This document shows, piece by piece, positions 1 to 8,516 of a stretch of DNA of 64,000 bases (its first letter is position 1; each line of letters starts with the position of its first letter). The DNA lies in the NCBI GenBank assembly GCA_023664485.1, contig JAMPFK010000007.1, positions 43,742 through 107,741 of the forward strand, written 5' to 3'. The DNA is from Bacteroides fragilis (lineage in GTDB: Bacteria; Bacillota; Clostridia; Lachnospirales; Lachnospiraceae). Made by a program: the position numbers and the translations under genes. The notes below the pieces were generated by a model. It saw only the letters and a list, made by a program, of their open reading frames with translations, made no database searches and had not been told where the DNA came from.

Positions 1-2
1 GA

Positions 3-455
3 ATGGAAGAATTAAAAGCGGTTAATGATACGACTCAGTTTATCGTGATCAAGCTGGGCGAAGAGCAGTACGGCATCGATATCAAATATATCGACAATAT
101 TCTGCGAATGCAGAAGATTACAAGAGTGCCAAAGGTTGCTTCTTATTTAAAGGGCGTTATTAATCTGCGCGGGGAAGTCCTTCCCGTCATGAGCATCCGG
201 ATCAAGATGGGCCTGGAAGAAGATATTGTTACCAAATCCAGCCGGATCATCGTCATTAAGATGGAACAGCAGGGAATGATAGGTATCATTGTGGATGAGG
301 TAAAAGAAGTCGTTACTTTGGAAACAGCGCAGATCGAAAAAGTCTCATACGCTTCCAAGGACGAGAAAGATAATTTTATTTACGGTATTGGAAAATATGA
401 AGGCGGCCTGATTTCCCTTCTGGATCTGAATCTGGTCGTGCCTGAAAATTCATAG
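3..455 (+). CDS. cheW: Chemotaxis coupling protein CheW
   Basis: Cytoplasmic scaffold that links chemoreceptors to the histidine kinase CheA. The 150-residue product is a single CheW domain of normal length. Family hallmarks are visible: FIVIKLGEEQYGIDI near the N-terminus, then RVPKVASYLKGVINLRGEVLPV around residues 38-60, and a closing GLISLLDL. It is followed after 11 bp by cheC and then cheD, the clostridial chemotaxis order, so it is part of a motility operon whose earlier genes lie outside the window. The ATG sits two bases into the window, so its ribosome site cannot be seen; the start is accepted because the domain is complete. Confidence 0.95.
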   Translation: MEELKAVNDTTQFIVIKLGEEQYGIDIKYIDNILRMQKITRVPKVASYLKGVINLRGEVLPVMSIRIKMGLEEDIVTKSSRIIVIKMEQQGMIGIIVDEVKEVVTLETAQIEKVSYASKDEKDNFIYGIGKYEGGLISLLDLNLVVPENS

Positions 456-466
456 GAGGTTTATTT

Positions 467-1084
467 GTGGGTGAATTGAATTTTGATGAAATGTCTCAGG
501 AATATTTCGATATTCTGAGAGAACTGGGGAATATCGGCGCAGGAAATGCGACTACGGCATTAGCGGAAATGCTGCAATGCAAGGTTGATATGTCGGTGCC
601 GAAAGTCGCCCTGCTGGAGTTTAAGGAAGTAGGAGCGGCAATGGGCGGCGAAGAGCAGATCATGGCCGGCATTTATCTTGGCGTAGAGGGGGACATTACC
701 GGGAGTATCATGTTCCTCCTGGAGAAAAGTTCCGCCAGGTTTCTTGTATCGAAATTGATGGGGATGGAAATGGAAGGGGATGATTTTTCCGAAATGGAGT
801 TTTCCGCATTGAAGGAGGTTGGAAATATCATTACAGGGGCTTATTTGAATTCGCTTTCTTCTTTGACGAATTTGAAGATATTTCCTACGGTGCCGGATAT
901 TGCGGTAGATATGGCGGGAGCCATTATGAGTGTGCCGGCGATCCAGTTCGGAGCCGTCGGCGACAGAATGCTGTTGATACAGACCCAGTTTTTTGATGAT
1001 GTAGCGATAGATGGGTATTTTATACTGATTCCCGATATGGAATCTTATAGCAAAATTTTATCGGCATTAGGTATGTCGGTTTGA
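467..1084 (+). CDS. cheC: CheY-P phosphatase CheC
   Basis: Phosphatase that removes phosphate from CheY-P; in Bacillus-type chemotaxis its activity is stimulated by CheD. Both copies of the CheC active-site pattern (D/S-x3-E-x2-N-x22-P) are intact: DILRELGN with a proline 23 residues on, and SALKEVGN with a proline 23 residues on. The length of 205 residues is typical. The start is GTG, 6 bp after a good AGGAGGT ribosome site at 454-460. It lies between cheW and cheD, so adaptation in this organism probably follows the CheC/CheD/CheV style. Confidence 0.95.
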   Translation: MGELNFDEMSQEYFDILRELGNIGAGNATTALAEMLQCKVDMSVPKVALLEFKEVGAAMGGEEQIMAGIYLGVEGDITGSIMFLLEKSSARFLVSKLMGMEMEGDDFSEMEFSALKEVGNIITGAYLNSLSSLTNLKIFPTVPDIAVDMAGAIMSVPAIQFGAVGDRMLLIQTQFFDDVAIDGYFILIPDMESYSKILSALGMSV

Positions 1085-1119
1085 CAATACTGTGATAATG
1101 AAGGTGGGAGATTCAGGAA

Positions 1120-1608
1120 ATGGCTGAGGTGATAAAGGTCGGTATGGCCGATTTGAATATATGTGTTAGCCCCAATGGTATTACGACACTGGGACTTGGT
1201 TCATGCGTTGGAATTGCATTGCGGGACCCTGTGACGAAAATCGGGGGACTGGCACATATTATGCTTCCCGATAGCAGAGCGATCAGAAATAACAGCAATA
1301 TTCCTAAATTTGCCGACACGGGGATAGAAGAACTGGTAAGAAGGGTTGTAGCCAAGGGAGCGAACAGAACAAGATTGGTAGCAAAAATTGCGGGCGGCGC
1401 TCAGATGTTCTCTTTTCAGGGAGGGAACTCTGAGGCGACCCGTGTGGGAGAAAGAAATGTAGAGGCTACAAAGAGGAAGCTTGCACAGTTAAAGATACCG
1501 ATCCTGGCGGAGGATACAGGAGCGAATTATGGGAGGACCGTTATTTTCTATCCGGAGACGGGTGATTTTATCATCCGCGCGGTCGGAAAACCGGAAAAGA
1601 AGATTTAA
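1120..1608 (+). CDS. cheD: Chemoreceptor glutamine deamidase CheD
   Basis: CheD deamidates glutamines in chemoreceptors and binds CheC. The catalytic triad region is present: Thr22 (GITTLGLGSC), Cys29 and His46 (GGLAHIMLP). The 162-residue length is normal. It starts 35 bp after cheC with a GGTGGGAG-like ribosome site and completes the cheW-cheC-cheD block. The first residues (MAEVIKVGMADLNI) match the usual family start. Confidence 0.95.
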   Translation: MAEVIKVGMADLNICVSPNGITTLGLGSCVGIALRDPVTKIGGLAHIMLPDSRAIRNNSNIPKFADTGIEELVRRVVAKGANRTRLVAKIAGGAQMFSFQGGNSEATRVGERNVEATKRKLAQLKIPILAEDTGANYGRTVIFYPETGDFIIRAVGKPEKKI

Positions 1609-1641
1609 AATCGTTATGGTATCCGCTGAGGCGGCTAAGGG

Positions 1642-2118
1642 GTGCGGAAATTGAAAAAAGAAGAACAGGAAGAACTGGAACAGGATGCGCCGGAGAAGGA
1701 CGGACTGGAGCTTATAACAGATCTTGCGGAGCTCGAAAGAGAGCGGGCAAGGGAGCGCGAACTGGAAGAGAAGCAGGCAGCAATAAGGGCGAAGAAGAGA
1801 AAACTGATTCCTCCTTTTGTCATGCTCCTTGCAGGCGCGATAAGCAGCATTACGATGTTCCTGTTACATTATAAGTCGAAGGATATGCTCGTTATATTGT
1901 TGTGGGTATTGATTGCTTTTTTTATAGCGGGCGAAGTGCTGAAATGGATGTTAGACCGTTTTGAGGCACAGATTGAAGCGGAGCGCAGGGAAGCGGGGGA
2001 AGTATTCGAGAAGGAGCTTGATGAAGAAAGCGGAGTAGAAAAATTAAAAGAGCCGAAAGGGGCCGGTAAGGCACAGGAAAAGAAGCTCAGCCGCGACGAC
2101 GAAGAGCTGATTTTCTGA
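1642..2118 (+). CDS. Unknown membrane protein in the motility operon
   Basis: A 158-residue protein of unknown function lying between cheD and fliA. It has a highly charged, probably coiled-coil N-terminus (residues 1-52, rich in E, R and K), two closely spaced membrane segments (about 56-73 and 81-103), and a charged acidic C-terminal tail (about 110-158). Both tails are probably cytoplasmic. The start is GTG after AGGCGGCTAAGG. Position and spacing suggest co-transcription with the chemotaxis genes. I do not recognise a named family, and a motility role is inferred only from context. Confidence 0.8.
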   Translation: MRKLKKEEQEELEQDAPEKDGLELITDLAELERERARERELEEKQAAIRAKKRKLIPPFVMLLAGAISSITMFLLHYKSKDMLVILLWVLIAFFIAGEVLKWMLDRFEAQIEAERREAGEVFEKELDEESGVEKLKEPKGAGKAQEKKLSRDDEELIF

Positions 2119-2147
2119 CAGAGTGTCCGGTGTAGTGGGGAAATGTG

Positions 2148-2921
2148 ATGGATGAAGCAGGCAGAAAGAAACTTTGGGAAGAATACGACAGGACCAAATC
2201 TTCCGCGGTGAGAGAAAAAATCATATTAGAATACGCCCCGCTTGTAAAGATGGTTGCAGGCCGGTTGAGCATGTATCTCGGATATAATGTGGAATATGAA
2301 GATTTGGTGAGTTATGGGATTTTTGGATTGATCGACGCGATCGATAAATTTGATGCGCTGAAAGACGTTAAATTTGAAACCTATGCCAGTCTGCGTATCA
2401 GGGGCGCAATTTTGGACCAGATACGAAAAATGGACTGGATTCCGAGAACAATCCGGCAGAAACAGAAAAGAATCGATACGGCGATCAGGGAAATCGAATC
2501 GCAGCACGGACGAAGTGCGACCGATGAAGAGATAGCGCAGAATCTGGGGATCTCCAATGAGGAATATGTTGACTGGCAGTCCCAGATGAAAATAACGAAT
2601 GTGATATCCCTGAATGAATTTCTGGAACAGGGAAGCGAGATCCCGAACGATAACAGTTTTAACCGCAAAGCGCAGTTCGACGAGCCCGAAGAGGTAATAG
2701 AACGGGATGAACTCAAGCGTATTCTGGCAGGAGCGCTGGAGCTGCTGACGGAGAAAGAGCGGAAAGTCATCGTGCTGTATTATTATGAGGATCTGACGCT
2801 GAAAGAAATCAGCAGCATTTTGGAAGTATCGGAATCCAGGACTTCTCAGCTGCATACGAGAGCTTTACAGAAAATGAAAAGTAAATTGGGAAATTATATG
2901 GGTATTCTTACGGAACGGTAA
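2148..2921 (+). CDS. fliA: Flagellar sigma factor FliA (sigma-28/WhiG family)
   Basis: Alternative RNA polymerase sigma factor for late flagellar and chemotaxis genes. The 257 residues contain sigma region 2 (LVKMVAGRLSMYLGYNVEYEDLVSYGIFGLIDAIDKFD), the conserved FETYASLRIRGAILDQIRKMDW block, region 3, and region 4 (LTEKERKVIVLYYYEDLTLKEISSILEVSESRTSQLH). Lack of a long region 1 is normal for the group. GTG at 2145 and ATG at 2148 are adjacent possible starts; I chose ATG. Candidate target promoters with a GCCGATA-type -10 occur elsewhere in this window (21.56, 61.81 and 63.45 kb). Confidence 0.95.
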   Translation: MDEAGRKKLWEEYDRTKSSAVREKIILEYAPLVKMVAGRLSMYLGYNVEYEDLVSYGIFGLIDAIDKFDALKDVKFETYASLRIRGAILDQIRKMDWIPRTIRQKQKRIDTAIREIESQHGRSATDEEIAQNLGISNEEYVDWQSQMKITNVISLNEFLEQGSEIPNDNSFNRKAQFDEPEEVIERDELKRILAGALELLTEKERKVIVLYYYEDLTLKEISSILEVSESRTSQLHTRALQKMKSKLGNYMGILTER

Positions 2922-2963
2922 TGGCTGATTCATAATGATGCCCCGAATAAGAGGTGTGCATGC

Positions 2964-4559
2964 ATGAACGGATATTTCAGATTGATCCATGAAGAAGGCA
3001 GGACCGGTATCCAGTTGATACCGCCTGCGGAGGGCGGAGATGCCGTTTCCGTAAACGATGTGACAGAATACTTGGCAATGAAAGATATTGTTTACGACAA
3101 AAATCTCCTTTATAAGGCAGTCGCGGCGTCGGCTGAGAAGAAAATGGCCGTGCTGTTGGAAAAACGTACGACGCTTCCGGAGCGGGAGTGTTATAAATTT
3201 ACGATGACGCCGGACAATATGCGCGCCTATGTCAGATTTTACGCGCCCTCTGTCGGAGGAGAACAGATGACGGCAGAGGAATTGATAAAGGATCTGGAGG
3301 TCAAAGGGATCCGGCATGGTATTTTGACGGATGTGATCAGAGAATGCTTTGCAAAGCGGCGCGATTACTGCAAAGATATTCTTGTCGCACAGGGTACGGA
3401 GCCCGTGCATGGGAAAGACGCCTGTATCGAATATTTTTTTAATACGGATAAAAAGGCAAAACCGGCTTTAAAAGAAGACGGCAGCGTGGATTTTTTTCAG
3501 TTAAATGTCGTGCAGCACTGCAGCAAGGGGGATGTTCTGGCAAGATTGATACCGGAGGATCCCGGAAAGTATGGCATGAATCTGCTCGGACAGAGACTGA
3601 AGCCGCGGGACGTCCGAAAGGCGGTTTTAAAGTACGGTAATAATATAGAGATTTCTGAGGATAATACGACATTGGTATCCATGGTCAACGGCCATGTGGA
3701 ACTGGTAGAAGGAAGCGTTTTTGTTTCCGATGTGCTGATAGTGGAAAATGTCGATAATTCGACCGGGAATATAGATTATGAAGGCGGCGTCCAGGTCAAT
3801 GGAAACGTAGGTACGAATTTCCAGGTAAAGGCCAGGGACGATATCGAGGTAAGGGGCGTCGTAGAGGGAGCCGTGCTGGAAGCGGGCGGGAATATAATCA
3901 TCGCGCGCGGTGTCAATGGGATGGGAAAAGGTTCCCTGAAAGCCGGAGGCAACATCATTTCCAAATTTCTGCAGGGCGTTTCCGCTCAGGCGGACGGTTA
4001 TATCGCGTCCGAATCGGTCCTCCACAGCAAACTGATGGCCGGGACGGAAGTGAACATAGACGGCAGAAAAGGTTTTATCACGGGCGGAAGCGTCAGTGCG
4101 GTGAACAGCGTCAATGTAAAGACGCTCGGTTCGGCAATGGGAGCGGATACCGTGGTGGAGGTCGGCGTTGATCCCAATCTGACAGCCAGGCTGCAGGAAG
4201 TCCAGAAGCAGATCGAAGAGGGGCATAAGGAAATACAGGCTATCCAGCAGATCTTGATTTCCACGAAGAAAAAGATGTCGCAGGGAGTCAAATTATCGCC
4301 GGAGCAGCTGCAATACTTACAGACGTTAATAGAAGCCAATCAGATAAAATCGCAGCAGGTTTCTGAGAACGTAGAGGAAGTGGAACGGCTTCAGAGCCAG
4401 ATGAAAGGAAGGAACGGCGCCTGCGTTGTTGTGCGGGATACCGTGCATCCGGGGACGAAGATCTGCATCGGCGACGTTTCCATGACAGTGCAGAAGGAAA
4501 TGCAGTATTGTAAATTTATAAAAGCGGGCGGCGATGTGAAAATGACGTCCATAAGCTGA
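2964..4559 (+). CDS. FapA / DUF342 family protein
   Basis: A 531-residue member of the FapA (DUF342) family, which in clostridia is commonly encoded in the flagellar operon next to fliA. The N-terminal third is the alpha/beta FapA N-domain; the middle (about residues 245-395) is a right-handed beta-helix-like stretch with repeated glycine-rich turns such as GNIDYEGGVQVNGNVG, ARDDIEVRGVVEGAVLEAGGNIII and LKAGGNIISKF. A coiled coil follows (about 405-480). Vibrio FapA affects polar localisation and flagellar glucose signalling, but the role in Gram-positives is not settled. The start ATG follows GAGGTG. Confidence 0.85.
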   Translation: MNGYFRLIHEEGRTGIQLIPPAEGGDAVSVNDVTEYLAMKDIVYDKNLLYKAVAASAEKKMAVLLEKRTTLPERECYKFTMTPDNMRAYVRFYAPSVGGEQMTAEELIKDLEVKGIRHGILTDVIRECFAKRRDYCKDILVAQGTEPVHGKDACIEYFFNTDKKAKPALKEDGSVDFFQLNVVQHCSKGDVLARLIPEDPGKYGMNLLGQRLKPRDVRKAVLKYGNNIEISEDNTTLVSMVNGHVELVEGSVFVSDVLIVENVDNSTGNIDYEGGVQVNGNVGTNFQVKARDDIEVRGVVEGAVLEAGGNIIIARGVNGMGKGSLKAGGNIISKFLQGVSAQADGYIASESVLHSKLMAGTEVNIDGRKGFITGGSVSAVNSVNVKTLGSAMGADTVVEVGVDPNLTARLQEVQKQIEEGHKEIQAIQQILISTKKKMSQGVKLSPEQLQYLQTLIEANQIKSQQVSENVEEVERLQSQMKGRNGACVVVRDTVHPGTKICIGDVSMTVQKEMQYCKFIKAGGDVKMTSIS

Positions 4560-4590
4560 GAAACTTATGGTTCTAAGGAGATGATGGCGG

Positions 4591-4911
4591 ATGGCGATAG
4601 GACAGATTGAAATACAGGGACAGATTACCAGAGCGCAGGATTTTACGACGATCAAGCATCATGAAGACACGCGGGGCATGGTAGAGCAGGCCAACGTAAG
4701 CGAACAGTTTTCGAAGGTCATTGAGGATCAGATGACGAAGGTGTTCCGCGGAGAAAGATCGGAATATCAGAATAGGAAATTCGACGCCAGAGAGAAGGGC
4801 AGCAACGAATACAGCGGCGATGGCGGCCGCCGGGGTAAGAAGAAGGAAAAACAGGAAGCGGACGGCAAGGTGCTTCTAAAAGGAGTCGGAAATTTTGATA
4901 TATCCATGTAA
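4591..4911 (+). CDS. Small charged protein of the motility operon
   Basis: A 106-residue hydrophilic protein of unknown function. The first half (MAIGQIEIQGQITRAQDF and onward) is mixed; the second half is very rich in Lys, Glu, Arg and Gly (GGRRGKKKEKQEADGK). No membrane segment or known motif is visible. It starts 31 bp after the DUF342 gene with AAGGAG upstream and is followed 26 bp later by another motility-operon gene. The tight spacing and good ribosome site support a real gene; function is unknown. Confidence 0.75.
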   Translation: MAIGQIEIQGQITRAQDFTTIKHHEDTRGMVEQANVSEQFSKVIEDQMTKVFRGERSEYQNRKFDAREKGSNEYSGDGGRRGKKKEKQEADGKVLLKGVGNFDISM

Positions 4912-4937
4912 GACATATACGGAGATGGAGGTTTCGG

Positions 4938-6281
4938 ATGAGTGTTCTACAAATCGTTTTGATCATAGCGGGGATCGTCATTTTCATCCTCGGATATCTT
5001 ATACCCTCTAAGAAAAAAGATATGGATGAGACAGTCCAGCTGATCAGCGAGGATGAAGTCAGAAAAGTAGTCGATAAAGAGATAGAAGCGGCGAAAACGC
5101 ATATTTCGGATGTTGTGGATGAGACGGTCACTTATGCGATGGAAAAGACCGAACGGTCTATGGAAAGAGTGACCAATGAAAAGATCATGGCGGTCAATGA
5201 ATATTCCGACACAGTCCTGGAGGAGATCAATAAGAACCATAAAGAAGTATTATTTTTGTATGATATGCTGAGCGATAAGCATGACAGTTTAAAGGATACG
5301 GTTTCGGAGGCGGGCAGGACTGCGGAAGAAATCAAACAGACGGTCAGGGATGCGGAAATTACGGCAAAAGAAACGCAGGAATCTGTAAGGAATGTGGAAA
5401 ATACGGTCCGGGAAGCGGAGGACGCGGTCCGGGCCGTTATGAATGCGGCGCTGGAAGCGAGAGGACGCAGCACTGTACCGGTATATGCTGAAATTGTGGA
5501 AAAAAGCGTGCCCCGTAATTTCGGTACGGCCGGGTACGGGAGAAACTTTCGGGAAATCGATGTATCCGATTACAGAAGAGGGGCCGGCGATACCGGGATA
5601 TCGGGATATCGAAGGGAAATCCGCGATGCCGGCGTATCGGAATATGACAGGGAAATCCGCGATGCCGGCGTATCGGAATATGACAGGGAAATCCGCGATG
5701 CCGCCGCATCGGCATTTGATGAAGAGGTCATGAATATTGGCGTGCCCGAATTTGCCGAAGAGGATGTGGATGCCGGGTCGCCGGAATATAGCGAAACAGT
5801 CCCGGATATCGGCGTGCCGGAGTTCATTGGAGAAGAAACGGATACCGCGGAGATCGAGACAGACAGGGAAGCAGCATATGCTGAAGCGATGGAAGTGGCG
5901 AGAGCGGCCGCATATAACGGAATGACAGAAAGCGCCGGAGGGATGCCGTCTCAGGAAGCGCCGCAGGCGGAAGCCGGGGATCAGTTCGTGCCGATTGCGC
6001 CGCCGCGGGTAGAGATCATTCACGATCCGGACAGCGCATACGACTATGTTGCGGAACCGCCGCAGACGGAAGAGCGCATTCCGACGCCGGAGGCTGAAAG
6101 GCAGGCGGAAGCCAGACCGGTAAATATTCAGTTCACAAGCGGGAAAAATAATGGAAGAAACAGCAACGAGAGGATATTGGAGCTTCATAAGGCGGGAAAA
6201 TCCAATATGGCGATTGCGAAGGAATTGGGGCTCGGTATAGGAGAGGTAAAGCTGGTTATTGATTTATTTGAAGGACTGTAA
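4938..6281 (+). CDS. DUF6115-like membrane-anchored protein with C-terminal helix-turn-helix
   Basis: A 447-residue protein with one N-terminal membrane segment (about residues 4-22), a long coiled coil (about 30-175), a low-complexity acidic middle, and a compact C-terminal domain ending ILELHKAGKSNMAIAKELGLGIGEVKLVIDL, which reads as a helix-turn-helix of the type seen in clostridial DUF6115 proteins of flagellar operons. Residues 225-262 carry a 12-residue tandem repeat (EIRDAGVSEYDR) encoded by 36-bp DNA repeats. The family assignment is from memory of the C-terminal pattern; function is unknown. Confidence 0.75.
   Translation: MSVLQIVLIIAGIVIFILGYLIPSKKKDMDETVQLISEDEVRKVVDKEIEAAKTHISDVVDETVTYAMEKTERSMERVTNEKIMAVNEYSDTVLEEINKNHKEVLFLYDMLSDKHDSLKDTVSEAGRTAEEIKQTVRDAEITAKETQESVRNVENTVREAEDAVRAVMNAALEARGRSTVPVYAEIVEKSVPRNFGTAGYGRNFREIDVSDYRRGAGDTGISGYRREIRDAGVSEYDREIRDAGVSEYDREIRDAAASAFDEEVMNIGVPEFAEEDVDAGSPEYSETVPDIGVPEFIGEETDTAEIETDREAAYAEAMEVARAAAYNGMTESAGGMPSQEAPQAEAGDQFVPIAPPRVEIIHDPDSAYDYVAEPPQTEERIPTPEAERQAEARPVNIQFTSGKNNGRNSNERILELHKAGKSNMAIAKELGLGIGEVKLVIDLFEGL
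5614..5720 (+). repeat. 36-bp tandem repeat inside the DUF6115-like gene
   Basis: Two perfect 36-bp copies (5614-5649 and 5650-5685) are followed by a third diverged copy to about 5720. Each begins GGGAAATCCGCGATGCCG and encodes a 12-residue unit. The length is a multiple of three, so copy-number change would keep the frame. Confidence 0.9.
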
Positions 6282-6310
6282 GGGAAAGAACAGTAACTGA
6301 CAGGTGGACT

Positions 6311-7018
6311 ATGGAATTAAAATACTATTTACGAGGCTTGGGACTTGGAATTGTAGTAACGGCAATTATTATGGGAATTATCTCATCCGGAAGCAGTGAG
6401 ATGACCAATGATGAAATTATTGCACGGGCGAAACAGCTTGGAATGACAGAGAGCAGAGTGCTTTCCGATACGGCTTCCGGGGAAGAAAAGGATTTGGAAT
6501 CCGTAAAAGAGGAAGATTCCATACAGCCGGAGGGCGTCTCGGACGAAAGCGCGCCGCAGGAGAATAACGACGCGGTAAACGGGCCGGAAGAAAATAACGC
6601 CATAAACGAGCCGGCAGGAAAGGAAACTGTAAATGGGCCGGAAGGAGCAGGAACGGCGGCAGAGGATGTTCCCGACGCCGTACTGCCGGATGATGAAGAG
6701 ACCGGGCAGGAAGCACCGCCGGATACGCCTGTAATGCAGGATACGGCGGAAATGCAGGAATCTCCGGAAGAGAACGCGGAACCGGAGCAGAGACCGAAAG
6801 CCTCTGATACGCCTATGGTCATTACGGTCGGGGGCGGCGACGGTTCCTATACGGTCAGCATGAAGCTGGAGGATGTTGGCGCCGTTGCGTCAGCATCGGA
6901 GTTTGACACATTTCTGTGTGAAAACGGATATGATAAAAGAATAAGAGCAGGGAGCTACGCGATTCCCGCAGATGCCGGGGACGAACAGATAGCGAGAATG
7001 ATTACCGGGCTCGAATAA
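6311..7018 (+). CDS. Membrane protein with a C-terminal MltG/YceG-type LysM-like domain
   Basis: A 235-residue protein: one N-terminal membrane segment (about 8-25), a long low-complexity linker rich in Glu, Pro, Ala and Asn (about 45-170), and a C-terminal module from about 172 on (VSMKLEDVG, FLCENGYDKRIRAGSYAIP, ARMITG). That module resembles the LysM-like region preceding the catalytic domain of the endolytic transglycosylase MltG. The catalytic domain is absent, so it probably is not a transglycosylase itself. It is the last gene in the motility run, 29 bp after the preceding gene. Confidence 0.7.
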   Translation: MELKYYLRGLGLGIVVTAIIMGIISSGSSEMTNDEIIARAKQLGMTESRVLSDTASGEEKDLESVKEEDSIQPEGVSDESAPQENNDAVNGPEENNAINEPAGKETVNGPEGAGTAAEDVPDAVLPDDEETGQEAPPDTPVMQDTAEMQESPEENAEPEQRPKASDTPMVITVGGGDGSYTVSMKLEDVGAVASASEFDTFLCENGYDKRIRAGSYAIPADAGDEQIARMITGLE

Positions 7019-7067
7019 AAAGCGCAGGATTCCTGATAGAATCAAAAAGAAAGGCAGGGTCATAGAG

Positions 7068-8435
7068 ATGGAAAAACAGATACCCTATAAAATTTATCTG
7101 GAAGAGCAGGAGATGCCGAAGCAATGGTATAATGTGCGGTCAGATATGAAAAAGAAACCGGCTCCGATTTTGAATCCGGGAACATTACAGCCTGTGACGG
7201 AAGATGAGCTGTCCGCTATCTTCTGCCGGGAACTGGCGAAGCAGGAATTGGACGATACGACGCCGTATTTCGATATTCCGCAGGAAATCCGGGATTTTTA
7301 TAAAATGTACCGTCCGTCGCCGCTCGTCCGGGCATATTGCCTGGAAGAAAAACTGGAGACGCCGGCGCATATTTATTACAAATTTGAGGGAAATAATACC
7401 TCCGGAAGCCATAAACTGAACTCCGCGATCGCACAGGCTTATTATGCGAAGAAGCAGGGTTTAAAGGGAGTAACGACGGAAACCGGCGCAGGCCAGTGGG
7501 GAACGGCGCTTTCTATGGCGTGCTCATATTTTGATCTGGACTGTCAGGTATATATGGTCAAATGCTCTTATGAGCAGAAACCTTTCCGGCGGGAAGTCAT
7601 GCGCACTTATGGTGCGAAAGTAACGCCTTCCCCGTCCATGAATACCGATGTAGGCCGTAAGATCAACGAAGAATTTCCGGGTACGACAGGAAGCCTCGGC
7701 TGTGCCATTTCCGAAGCGGTAGAGGCGGCTGTGAGCCAGGAAGGCTATCGGTATGTGCTGGGCTCCGTACTCGCGCAGGTATTGCTGCATCAGTCCATTA
7801 TCGGTCTGGAGACCAAAGCGGCTTTGGATAAATACGGCGTCAAAGCGGATACGATTATCGGCTGTGCGGGCGGCGGCTCCAATCTTGGCGGCCTGATCTC
7901 CCCTTTTGCGGGCGAGATATTAAGAGGAGAGGCTGAATATCAGATAATCGCGGTAGAACCGGCCTCCTGTCCGAGTCTGACGCGCGGCGTATATGCGTAT
8001 GATTTCTGCGATACGGGAAAAGTATGTCCGCTTGCGAAAATGTATACGCTGGGAAGCGGCTTTATACCGTCCGCAAATCATGCGGGAGGGCTTCGTTATC
8101 ATGGCATGAGCTCCACAGTCTCCGAGCTTTATGACCAGGGATTATTGGAGGCAAGAAGCGTAGAGCAGACGGAAGTATTCAAAGCGGCGGAGACTTTTGC
8201 AAGAGTGGAAGGCATTCTGCCGGCGCCGGAGAGCAGCCATGCGATCAAAGTCGCGATCGACGAGGCGATGAAGTGCAAAGAGACCGGAGAAGAGAAGAAC
8301 ATCGTATTTGGACTTACCGGTACGGGGTACTTTGATATGGTTGCTTATCAAAAATATAATGATGGCGAGATGAGCGATTATATTCCAACGGATGAAGAGC
8401 TGGCGCAGGCTGTGGCACAGCTCCCGAAGGTCTGA
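7068..8435 (+). CDS. trpB: Tryptophan synthase beta chain-like protein TrpB2
   Basis: A PLP enzyme of the TrpB2 branch, which converts indole and serine to tryptophan, typically without a tightly bound TrpA. The 455 residues exceed ordinary TrpB (about 400) because of the N-terminal extension typical of TrpB2. The PLP lysine is Lys116 in TSGSHKLNSA; the phosphate-binding GCAGGGSNLGG loop and the C-terminal FGLTGTGYFDM are visible. No trpA or other trp gene is adjacent, so it stands alone between the motility operon and yceD. Indole salvage is therefore a reasonable role, but that is inference. AAAGGCAGGG lies upstream of the ATG. Confidence 0.92.
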   Translation: MEKQIPYKIYLEEQEMPKQWYNVRSDMKKKPAPILNPGTLQPVTEDELSAIFCRELAKQELDDTTPYFDIPQEIRDFYKMYRPSPLVRAYCLEEKLETPAHIYYKFEGNNTSGSHKLNSAIAQAYYAKKQGLKGVTTETGAGQWGTALSMACSYFDLDCQVYMVKCSYEQKPFRREVMRTYGAKVTPSPSMNTDVGRKINEEFPGTTGSLGCAISEAVEAAVSQEGYRYVLGSVLAQVLLHQSIIGLETKAALDKYGVKADTIIGCAGGGSNLGGLISPFAGEILRGEAEYQIIAVEPASCPSLTRGVYAYDFCDTGKVCPLAKMYTLGSGFIPSANHAGGLRYHGMSSTVSELYDQGLLEARSVEQTEVFKAAETFARVEGILPAPESSHAIKVAIDEAMKCKETGEEKNIVFGLTGTGYFDMVAYQKYNDGEMSDYIPTDEELAQAVAQLPKV

Positions 8436-8461
8436 TTCCGGGAATCTGGGGAAATATCTGG

Positions 8462-8490
8462 TTGACAAACCGGACTACCCTATGTATAAT
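8462..8490 (+). promoter_or_regulatory. Consensus sigma-A promoter of yceD-rpmF
   Basis: TTGACA (8462-8467), a 17-bp spacer and TATAAT (8485-8490) match the vegetative consensus exactly. It sits 27 bp before the yceD start, so strong constitutive expression of yceD-rpmF is expected. Confidence 0.88.
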
Positions 8491-8516
8491 AGTTTGAGTG
8501 TGAATAGGAGTCAGCT

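Noticed and set aside
2226..2855. 209-residue minus-strand frame opposite fliA
   Set aside because: It is the antisense shadow of a well-supported gene and has no ribosome site or recognisable domain.
5614..5720. Possible CRISPR array because of 36-bp repeats
   Set aside because: The repeats are directly adjacent without spacers, lie in a coding frame, and no cas genes are present.
5289..6188. 299-residue minus-strand frame opposite the DUF6115-like gene
   Set aside because: Shadow frame produced by biased composition and repeats; Arg/Phe/Ile-rich nonsense-like product.
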